From Nostocaceae cyanobacterium CSSed10_463m (GTDB taxonomy: Bacteria > Cyanobacteriota > Cyanobacteriia > Cyanobacteriales > Nostocaceae), in the NCBI GenBank assembly GCA_003556955.1, contig PWQB01000263.1:1-5793 (forward strand): 5,793 nucleotides of DNA, written 5' to 3'. Shown piece after piece: positions 1 through 4,665 of this stretch. Position 1 is the stretch's first letter. Each line of letters starts with the position of its first letter. The notes beneath the pieces were generated by a model. The model did no database searches. It saw only the letters and a program-made list of their open reading frames with translations, and was not told the DNA's origin. The position numbers and the translations under genes were made by a program.

Positions 1-109
1 CGCGCACTTCATGCCCACGTTTAGCCAGTCCCTCTGCTAACTCTGTCATCAGTGGGGCTATACCAATTGGTTCTGGATGGTAATTGTAAGAGTAAATTAA
101 AATACGCAT
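1..109 (-). CDS. WcaI-like exopolysaccharide glycosyltransferase, N-terminal fragment
   Basis: Read on the minus strand from the ATG at 109-107, this gives 36 codons and runs off the left edge. The peptide begins MRILIYSYNYHPEPIGIAPL and continues with an amphipathic helix ending in RGHEV. That is the classic opening of a GT-B family 4 glycosyltransferase: a first beta strand, a glycine-containing loop, then the helix before 'RGHEV'. The YxPEPxGI version is typical of the WcaI subgroup, which transfers a sugar from a nucleotide donor to a lipid-linked exopolysaccharide intermediate at the cytoplasmic membrane face. An AAGAGA-like ribosome binding site lies about 8 bases upstream of the ATG. 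The neighbouring 0.9 kb is non-coding, so this gene has its own long leader or promoter region. Donor, acceptor and product cannot be told from the fragment. Another GT4 enzyme is possible. Confidence 0.82.
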   Translation of the reverse strand, partial: MRILIYSYNYHPEPIGIAPLMTELAEGLAKRGHEVR

Positions 110-347
110 AAAAAAATCTCTTTAGAAGTACCCTAGCTGTTTTGGTGAATGAGAATGTGTTAAGGAGAATTACTGTTTCTCACTTTTGATGGTGCTATAT
201 TTTATTCTCTCTTTAGCATCTCTCAAAACAAAGGATTTTTCATTGAAGATTCAGTAAATTTTGTATCACTTACTTAAGTAATTCTATTGTATTGTTTATT
301 ACTGCAAACAATTGTTGAATTGATATTATCGAATTGTGTCTCAGTAG

Positions 348-360
348 TTTACCTGGTAAA
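348..360. repeat. Perfect 13-base palindrome, operator-like
   Basis: TTTACC-T-GGTAAA has six perfectly complementary bases on each side of one central base. It lies about 240 bases upstream of the glycosyltransferase start, in AT-rich non-coding DNA. The symmetry and spacing would suit a dimeric transcription regulator, but no regulator is identified and AT-rich DNA makes short palindromes by chance. Confidence 0.35.
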
Positions 361-744
361 ATTGTGTGAAACAAATTATAAAAAATAATTAACAGATATT
401 GACGAAGCGTATAAAAATATATTGGTTAATTCTCTTTAAACCCCTAAAATCAATGGTTAAACAAGATTATTGCTTGATTGAGTGGAGTCTTAAGAGGTAT
501 ATTTTAATATAGCCACCAAATAAGTACCGAGAGTGTATACGTATATCTTAAATGAATTTGGCGTAAAATTTTTAAAGTATAGAGGTGCAACATACTTAAG
601 TTTTTAGGTACTTGTTGAAAGTCGCCGTCAGTTCTAGAGAGACTGAAAGATGCCTGTGGAGAAATTGTCAATCGCAAGAATCATCCAGGTGCAGATCATG
701 AAAACAGGTATTTTGAGATTTCCAATCATCGGAGGTTGGATAGA

Positions 745-782
745 TTACATAAACCTCGGCACAGAGTGTAAAGTTTATGTAA
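745..782. repeat. Perfect 10-bp inverted repeat with 18-base loop
   Basis: TTACATAAAC (745-754) is the exact reverse complement of GTTTATGTAA (773-782), with 18 bases between them. As RNA it could form a 10-bp, mostly A-U hairpin. No T-run follows on either strand, so it is not a standard terminator. A competing 6-bp stem (GAGGTT 732-737 with AACCTC 752-757) uses some of the same bases, so two alternative folds are possible. Confidence 0.5.
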
Positions 783-789
783 ATTATAG

Positions 790-844
790 GCGTAGCATCA
801 AGCAAAGCTGTTGCGATCGCGCTTCGCGTGCCGGAGGCAATCGC
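790..844. repeat. HIP1-containing interspersed repeat unit
   Basis: The unit contains GCGATCGC (813-820), then GCTTCGCG and TGCCGGAGGCAATCGC. The last eight bases, GCAATCGC (837-844), pair with the HIP1 octamer at 7 of 8 positions, making an imperfect dyad. GC-rich units of this style, with GCGTAGC and GCTTCGCG pieces, are scattered through Nostoc-type genomes and sit between genes. This one is much more GC-rich than its surroundings. Copy number elsewhere cannot be judged from this window. Confidence 0.5.
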
Positions 845-932
845 TCTACTAATATCCACCTCGATCCGATTATCATCACCGAAGAGGCCAGAAGTTTTCC
901 CCATGAATGAGGCGAATCATCACTGAAATAGC

Positions 933-964
933 TATACTCCAAAGTGATACCCTCACTATATACT
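933..964 (+). promoter_or_regulatory. Possible promoter of the DUF3318 gene
   Basis: Two perfect TATACT -10-like hexamers occur at 933-938 and 959-964, ahead of the ATG at 988. Neither has a good -35 box 16-18 bases upstream. A small dyad, AGTGA-taccc-TCACT (943-957), sits between them and could be an operator. The call rests on -10 similarity and position only. Confidence 0.25.
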
Positions 965-987
965 GAAGTTTTCTAGGGCTGGATTTT

Positions 988-1632
988 ATGACATCCTACG
1001 CAACCTCCTTTGCCAAGGCGGAAATGAGTGAACTCCGGCGGTTAAAAGGCTTACTACCGCCAGAATTGCAGAGCTGGGTCACGGTTGAAGGTACAACCGA
1101 GGTGAATCCACCGATGATTCGCTGCGAAGAAATTGGTAAAGACCAAGTAGAAATTCAAATTGACTTGGTGAAATGGGATGCTCTCGCAATGGATCAGCGT
1201 AATTTGCTGTTCTGGCATGAAGTTGCTCGCATTCAAAACGATACTATTCCCAAAGATGGCTGGGAAATGGCAGCATTAGCCATTGGTTTAGGCGGTGCTG
1301 TGGGCGAATTGTGGGTACAGGATGGACTATTGCTGGTGTTAGCTTTGGCACTTTGTGGTGTCTCTGGCTGGCGATTGTATCAAAAAAATAATGGGGAGAA
1401 GCAAATCAGAGAATTGCTAGTTGCTGACGAGAAAGCGATCGCTCTAGCAACGCGCTTTGGTTATAGTCTCCCTAACGCCTACAAGAGTCTGGGTAGTGCC
1501 TTAAAAACAATGATTGACAACACACCTAGCAAGCGCCAACGTTCTCGCTACGAAGCAAGACTTTCTGCTCTCAAACGCAGCGCCAACAAAGCCAAAGCTA
1601 AGTCTAGAGCTACAGATGAAGCCGGACTGTAA
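988..1632 (+). CDS. DUF3318 family membrane protein, inactive M48-like
   Basis: This 214-residue protein has the features of DUF3318, an uncharacterised family conserved in cyanobacteria. In order: a charged N-terminal helix (residues 9-22), a beta-rich part (30-62), the stretch DQRNLLFWHEVARIQND (69-85), two hydrophobic segments forming a likely membrane hairpin (about 93-109 and 113-131), a helix with ELLVADEKAIALATRFGY (142-159), and a basic Lys/Arg/Ser-rich tail (from about 180). HEVAR followed by a membrane hairpin and then an E/AD-containing helix copies the plan of HtpX/M48 zinc proteases (HExxH, hairpin, ExxxAD), but the second His of HExxH is Arg81, so proteolysis is unlikely. The ATG at 988 has a modest AGGG about 9 bases upstream. 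The gene stands alone and converges with queE. Cellular role unknown; the DUF3318 assignment is from recall of its conserved central stretch. Confidence 0.82.
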   Translation: MTSYATSFAKAEMSELRRLKGLLPPELQSWVTVEGTTEVNPPMIRCEEIGKDQVEIQIDLVKWDALAMDQRNLLFWHEVARIQNDTIPKDGWEMAALAIGLGGAVGELWVQDGLLLVLALALCGVSGWRLYQKNNGEKQIRELLVADEKAIALATRFGYSLPNAYKSLGSALKTMIDNTPSKRQRSRYEARLSALKRSANKAKAKSRATDEAGL

Positions 1633-1648
1633 AATGCAGTCAATAGCT

Positions 1649-1669
1649 GGGGTGGGTCTTTTCCACCCC
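1649..1669. terminator. GC-rich hairpin between convergent genes
   Basis: GGGGTGG (1649-1655) pairs perfectly with CCACCCC (1663-1669) across a 7-base loop. It lies 16 bases after the DUF3318 stop and 15 bases beyond the queE stop, so it could end transcripts from both sides. There is no T-run after it on the plus strand (A-rich instead) and none on the minus strand, so it is not a textbook intrinsic terminator. It may instead act as a 3'-end stabilising hairpin. Confidence 0.5.
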
Positions 1670-1684
1670 CAAAAAATATTTGAT

Positions 1685-2482
1685 TTACAGTTGATTTAAC
1701 ATTTTATGAGTTTGAGGTATAACTCGGACTTGTGGTACAAACTGCTTCATTAAAGCTTGCCAGATCAACACTTGTTCTGGAGCAGGTGGGAGTACAGGTG
1801 TTGCCGTCAGTTGTTCAGAGGCTGGTAAAGGTGTCACAGGTTGTAAAAATACGGGGATATCTGGACTGATATCTGCCACCATAATTGCTGCACGTTCCAA
1901 CTCGGCTGCATCTGTAGATTCAGAAATAATTATTTTCACAAAAACCTCTAAATTTGAGTCTGAACATAATTGTAAAAATTCTGTGTGTTCTGGCCAGAGA
2001 CTTTCGCCACTGACGCTAGGCAGTTTTAAATCCATGCCCACAGAGTCTAAGTAGGGTAAAATCAGCCCTAATTGTTCGGGGCGATGTCCGCCAGACTCTA
2101 GATATATAGGTAAATTGGTAAGCGATCGCACTTGGGGCAAAAAATTCTTTAAGAAAGCTGCATGAAGAAGAGGTTCGCCGCCAGTTAAGCTAATGCTATC
2201 GTGTAGACAAGGTAGATTTTGCCTTTCAACCCATTCAACTAAGATGGGTAATGGGACAGGATTAGAGTGAATTTCAAAGTCACGCAATCCAGGCGATCGC
2301 TCTATCCGGCAAGTAGTGGGTGCATTCCAAGTGTGGGCGCTATCGCAAAAGTGGCAGCGCAAGTCACAAAAAGCAAAGCGAATAAACAGTTGACGTGTCC
2401 CGACATTCAGTCCTTCCCCTTGAATAGCAGAAAAGACCTCAATCAGGCGTGCTGTAGGTTGAACCGTAGTTTTAACAGTCAT
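1685..2482 (-). CDS. queE: 7-carboxy-7-deazaguanine synthase QueE
   Basis: A radical SAM enzyme of 265 residues that converts 6-carboxytetrahydropterin to 7-carboxy-7-deazaguanine in the cytoplasm. This is the step that builds the 7-deazaguanine core on the way to preQ0 and tRNA queuosine. Visible motifs: SAIQGEG (residues 18-24), the CxxxCxxC iron-sulfur ligands Cys39, Cys43 and Cys46 in FCDLRCHFCDSAHTW, the SAM-binding SLTGGEPLLH (98-107), and MDLKLPS later on. CDSAHTW after the cluster is a QueE hallmark. The open frame extends upstream to an ATG at 2569, but those 29 residues look non-coding, cross a hairpin repeat and precede the family's usual start, so I chose the ATG at 2482. No clear Shine-Dalgarno; a hairpin lies 9 bases upstream. 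Two HIP1 octamers lie inside. No other queuosine gene is nearby. Confidence 0.93.
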   Translation of the reverse strand: MTVKTTVQPTARLIEVFSAIQGEGLNVGTRQLFIRFAFCDLRCHFCDSAHTWNAPTTCRIERSPGLRDFEIHSNPVPLPILVEWVERQNLPCLHDSISLTGGEPLLHAAFLKNFLPQVRSLTNLPIYLESGGHRPEQLGLILPYLDSVGMDLKLPSVSGESLWPEHTEFLQLCSDSNLEVFVKIIISESTDAAELERAAIMVADISPDIPVFLQPVTPLPASEQLTATPVLPPAPEQVLIWQALMKQFVPQVRVIPQTHKMLNQL

Positions 2483-2491
2483 GGGATAGTA

Positions 2492-2509
2492 GCAACGCGA
2501 TCTCGTTGC
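2492..2509 (-). promoter_or_regulatory. Hairpin just upstream of the queE start
   Basis: GCAACG (2492-2497) and CGTTGC (2504-2509) are perfect complements with a 6-base loop. On the queE transcript the stem ends 9 bases before the start codon, where a ribosome would bind. It may affect translation, or may simply be a HIP1-like repeat fragment (its loop contains GATC). No preQ1 riboswitch core is visible here. Confidence 0.35.
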
Positions 2510-2588
2510 GTCGGCACAAAAGAGAGGATGTTTTTTACTTCTTGTTCTATTGTGAATCGTCGCTGGCAATCTCTGCTTTCATTCTCAG

Positions 2589-2629
2589 TAAATAACTATC
2601 AGTGTTTATGCCTACTAAAAAACTATCAG
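2589..2629. repeat. Direct repeat pair in the queE / STAS-transferase divergent promoter region
   Basis: TAAATAACTATCAG (2589-2602) and TAAAAAACTATCAG (2616-2629) match at 13 of 14 positions with a 27-base period. A second pair, ATTCTCAG at 2581-2588 and 2650-2657, brackets them. They lie between two divergent genes, about 107 bases from the queE ATG and 84 bases from the plus-strand ATG. Tandem regulator binding sites are a plausible reading, but no known box is recognised. Confidence 0.45.
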
Positions 2630-2712
2630 CTTAGTATGAGGTTAAGTAAATTCTCAGGATAAAATAATTTTTGGCAGTTTAAATTTACATAGCAACGAAA
2701 GTGCAGAGCTTC

Positions 2713-3738
2713 ATGACTAGCCAACCCACACAGGAAGACTTTTCAGTTACTTCTAACCAGGAAACTGTGATAGTGCAGGTGTCACCGCGCTTAAGCGTGC
2801 TTGAGGCCGTAGCCTTTAAGCAAACCTGCCAAGATTTAACTGAAGAAAATACACCTCTCAAACAAATAATTATTGATTTTCACCAGACCACTTTTATGGA
2901 TAGTAGTGGTTTGGGGGCGCTGGTGAGTAATTTCAAAAATGCCCAGGAAAAAGGCATTGCTTTGACTTTGCGGAATGTTACACCTCAAGTCATGGCAGTA
3001 CTAACCCTCACAGGATTAGATGAAGTTTTTCCCATTGAGCCTAACAGCGAAACCCAGCCCATAGAAACTAACACACCCACAGACAGCCAAAAAAGTAATT
3101 CTCGCAAAGTAGAGCCACTACCCGCCACTCATCCTTCTGTAGCATCTTGGATGAAACGGCTCATAGACGTAGTGGGCGCACTAGTGGGTTTGGTAATTAC
3201 CGGATTTTTGTTCATTCCCATTGTCGTGGCTATCCAACTGGATGATCCCGGCCCCATTTTCTTTGGTCAAATTCGCTGCGGTTGGATGGGCAAACGGTTT
3301 AAAATTTGGAAATTCCGTTCCATGTGCGTAGACGCTGAAGCGAAAAAATCCCAAGTTAAAAATGAAGTCCAAGGTGCATTTTTCAAGAATGAAAAAGATC
3401 CTAGAGTCACGAAGGTAGGGCGGTTTTTGCGCCGCACCAGCTTGGATGAATTACCGCAATTTTGGAACGTCCTCAAAGGAGATATGAGCTTAGTAGGAAC
3501 TAGACCACCTACACCTGATGAAGTCGAGCGCTATGAAGTACCGGAATGGCAACGTTTAGACGTTAAACCCGGTATGACTGGAGAATGGCAAGTCAATGGC
3601 CGTTCTAAGGTACGCAGTTTTGAGGATGTAATTCGCCTAGATTTAGAGTATCAAAAAAATTGGAGTTTATTATACGATTTGAAATTAATTTTCAAAACTG
3701 TAGCAATTCTATTTAATAAAAATAGTGGTGCTGTTTAG
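2713..3738 (+). CDS. STAS domain-sugar phosphotransferase fusion
   Basis: 341 residues in two parts. Residues 8-108 form a STAS (anti-anti-sigma factor) domain with DFHQTTFMDSSGLGAL (55-70); one of the paired serines 64-65 matches the phosphorylated serine of SpoIIAA/RsbV proteins. A Ser/Thr/Pro-rich linker (110-142) follows. Residues 146-341 are a bacterial sugar transferase (WcaJ/PglC superfamily) that moves a sugar phosphate from a nucleotide sugar onto a polyprenyl phosphate to start exopolysaccharide synthesis. Visible: KRLID (148-152), one membrane or re-entrant helix (153-176), DDPGPIFF (177-184), FKIWKFRSM (196-204), DPRVTKVGRFLRRTSLDELP (229-248) with the catalytic Asp245-Glu246 pair, SLVGTRPP (259-266) and PGMTGEWQVNGRS. 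I chose the ATG at 2713; a GTG at 2701 would add four residues. An intrinsic terminator follows. The sugar used is unknown. Inference: phosphorylation of the STAS part may control the first step. Confidence 0.92.
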   Translation: MTSQPTQEDFSVTSNQETVIVQVSPRLSVLEAVAFKQTCQDLTEENTPLKQIIIDFHQTTFMDSSGLGALVSNFKNAQEKGIALTLRNVTPQVMAVLTLTGLDEVFPIEPNSETQPIETNTPTDSQKSNSRKVEPLPATHPSVASWMKRLIDVVGALVGLVITGFLFIPIVVAIQLDDPGPIFFGQIRCGWMGKRFKIWKFRSMCVDAEAKKSQVKNEVQGAFFKNEKDPRVTKVGRFLRRTSLDELPQFWNVLKGDMSLVGTRPPTPDEVERYEVPEWQRLDVKPGMTGEWQVNGRSKVRSFEDVIRLDLEYQKNWSLLYDLKLIFKTVAILFNKNSGAV

Positions 3739-3792
3739 CTAATTGCTCTAATTGCTAATTTGTTGGTAACTTACAATCTATTTTCATTTTTG

Positions 3793-3834
3793 GTAATACC
3801 CAGGCTTTTGATTAAGTTTGGGTATTGCTTTTTT
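3793..3834 (+). terminator. Intrinsic terminator after the STAS-sugar transferase gene
   Basis: AATACCCA (3795-3802) pairs perfectly with TGGGTATT (3819-3826); a G-U and a G-C pair extend the stem outward. A run of six Ts (3829-3834) follows at once on the plus strand. It sits about 55 bases past the stop at 3738. The opposite strand lacks a T-run, so it acts on plus-strand transcripts only. Confidence 0.85.
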
Positions 3835-3892
3835 CAGCTTAATTCACTAAGGCATTATTGTGAAGACAAAAGCACTATAAGTATAAAATTTA

Positions 3893-4153
3893 TTAGTCAT
3901 AATGATATTTACAGGACAAAATAATTAATAAATCTTTTTCCACTTTGTAAACTAATCGATGTTCATCTGAGATACGCCTTGACCAGTAACCTTGTAGTTC
4001 ATATTTCAGGGCTTCTGGCTTGCCTATTCCTGAAAAAGCATCTCTTTGTATATCTTTAATTAGTGCCAATATTTTTTTGAAAATTCTTTTATCTTCTGTC
4101 GCCCATTCACCTAGTTGTTCAAAGGCTTCTGGTTCAAATGCCACCTTTTTCAT
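3893..4153 (-). CDS. yoeB: YoeB family type II toxin (ribosome-dependent mRNA endonuclease)
   Basis: 86 residues, close to the 84 of E. coli YoeB and alignable with it nearly end to end by eye. Shared stretches are TEDKRIFKKI (19-28), LIKDIQRDAFSGIGKPEALK (31-50), WSRRISDEHRLVY (57-69) and the C-terminal CKYHY (81-85). The catalytic residues Glu47, Arg66 and His84 correspond to YoeB Glu46, Arg65 and His83, and Tyr85 to Tyr84, so the toxin looks intact. In this family the enzyme enters the ribosomal A site and cuts mRNA, stopping translation until the antitoxin binds it. Its ATG lies inside the antitoxin gene (20-base overlap), so the two are translationally coupled. No good Shine-Dalgarno of its own is visible. 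The locus is more AT-rich than its neighbours, which fits a mobile accessory module. Confidence 0.93.
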   Translation of the reverse strand: MKKVAFEPEAFEQLGEWATEDKRIFKKILALIKDIQRDAFSGIGKPEALKYELQGYWSRRISDEHRLVYKVEKDLLIILSCKYHYD

Positions 4154-4385
4154 ATTCGTCTAAATCAACATATATTAAATTTCCTTTTTCTACATTCTCT
4201 AAAGCTTTAAGTAAATGTGTTTTGTTAGCTTCTGATTTCATCAGATAGGTAGTTTCATCGTCTTCAGTGGGTTGTTCAAATAGCACAATGACTTCTACAA
4301 CTGTTCCTTCTGGTAGTTCCGTTGTAGACAGTTCAATTTTGCCATCTTTACCGACAACAGCCTTTTGTTTAATTCCACTAAGCAT
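4134..4385 (-). CDS. Antitoxin of the YoeB toxin, YefM-like tail on an unusual N-terminus
   Basis: 83 residues, immediately upstream of and overlapping the toxin gene, in the usual antitoxin-first order. Residues 44-68 (ETTYLMKSEANKTHLLKALE and following) closely match the toxin-binding tail of YefM (ETxYLxxSxANxxxLxxxI), which wraps and blocks YoeB. The first 37 residues are different: KAVVGKDGKIELSTTELPEG and VVEVIVLFE suggest a small beta-rich unit like AbrB/MazE swapped-hairpin proteins, not the Phd/YefM fold with its SEARxNL opening. DNA binding and self-repression would be expected from an antitoxin but are inferred. The ATG at 4385 is about 35 bases downstream of a TATAGT-like -10. The sequence ahead of the ATG is A-rich with a weak AAAG/AGATG ribosome site. 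Family name uncertain; the role as partner antitoxin is well supported. Confidence 0.85.
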   Translation of the reverse strand: MLSGIKQKAVVGKDGKIELSTTELPEGTVVEVIVLFEQPTEDDETTYLMKSEANKTHLLKALENVEKGNLIYVDLDEYEKGGI

Positions 4386-4419
4386 AATTATTCTGAATTT
4401 TCATCTTTTCTTTAATTTA

Positions 4420-4425
4420 ACTATA
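4420..4425 (-). promoter_or_regulatory. Possible -10 box of the toxin-antitoxin operon
   Basis: On the minus strand this reads TATAGT, 35 bases before the antitoxin ATG. No -35 consensus stands 17 bases upstream. Just upstream lies ACCAGA-CCA-ACCAGA, a short direct repeat that could serve as an antitoxin operator. Support is limited to position and -10 similarity. Confidence 0.3.
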
Positions 4426-4444
4426 TCTGGTTGGTCTGGTGTTT

Positions 4445-4504
4445 GAGCGATACCTTTGGCAAGCGTAGCTATCGCTCTTTTTAACGTTCGCGTAGCGCAT
4501 ACCA
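4445..4504. repeat. Interspersed cyanobacterial repeat with hairpin
   Basis: GAGCGATA (4445-4452) is the exact reverse complement of TATCGCTC (4470-4477), with a 17-base loop that contains GCGTAGC. A second GCGTAGC follows at 4490-4496 within TTCGCGTAGCGCATACC. The vocabulary (GCGATACC, GCGTAGC, TTCGCG, GCGCATACC) is that of the GC-rich scattered repeats in Nostoc-type genomes and resembles the unit at 790-844. It lies between the toxin-antitoxin operon and the next divergent gene and may mark a junction of inserted DNA. Confidence 0.5.
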
Positions 4505-4565
4505 CAACAGGCGCACAGAACACAGACAAAGGCGTTAGTTTAGTAGAGATATTAGAACTTTAATT

Positions 4566-4574
4566 GGGAATACT
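4566..4574 (+). promoter_or_regulatory. Possible SigJ-type J-box promoter element
   Basis: GGGAATACT lies 92 bases upstream of the ATG at 4666. From memory, this 9-mer matches the J-box reported near promoters dependent on sigma factor SigJ in Nostoc punctiforme hormogonium development. It is the only such element I see in the window, on either strand. One 9-base match is weak evidence, and no transcription start is known. Confidence 0.3.
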
Positions 4575-4665
4575 GAGTAAAGCGCGAGTATTTGCGGCTT
4601 TTATCGACAAAGCAGCTTTTCACGGGATATCGCGCTGCTGAGGGTTTACCAACGAATAAAAAATT

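Larger units (their letters stand above)
110..987. other. Long intergenic region between divergent genes, no supported gene
   Basis: This 878-base stretch separates the minus-strand glycosyltransferase from the plus-strand DUF3318 gene. Bases 110-600 are strongly AT-rich, with stops in all frames and several short perfect palindromes (270-281, 348-360, 498-511, 536-545). Bases 600-790 are less AT-rich and contain two overlapping open frames (619-771 with no start codon, 650-910 with an ATG); neither gives a recognisable protein. Bases 745-782 hold a perfect 10-bp inverted repeat, and 790-844 a HIP1-containing repeat unit. The region probably carries the promoters and leaders of both flanking genes. 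A decayed gene or a small RNA in 600-790 is possible but not shown. Confidence 0.6.

Noticed and set aside
650..910. 86-residue plus-strand open frame with ATG
   Set aside because: It reads through a HIP1 repeat unit and a strong inverted repeat, has no recognisable domain or ribosome site, and a similar-length frame is open on the opposite strand (668-904), as repeats often allow. It may be a decayed gene but is not supported as a CDS.
2483..2569. Longer queE start at 2569 (294 residues)
   Set aside because: The extra 29 residues do not look like QueE and run across a hairpin repeat; the family normally starts shortly before the SAIQGEG motif, as the 2482 ATG does.
2267..2662. 131-residue plus-strand open frame antisense to queE
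   Set aside because: It overlaps the well-supported queE gene, has no family features, and its composition reflects the opposite coding strand.
2483..2700. preQ1 riboswitch upstream of queE
   Set aside because: I looked for the C-rich loop, pseudoknot and A-rich tail of the preQ1 aptamer on the minus strand and did not find them.
2701..2712. GTG start four codons upstream for the STAS fusion
   Set aside because: It adds only four residues, has no better ribosome site, and ATG at 2713 is the more usual codon. It cannot be fully excluded.
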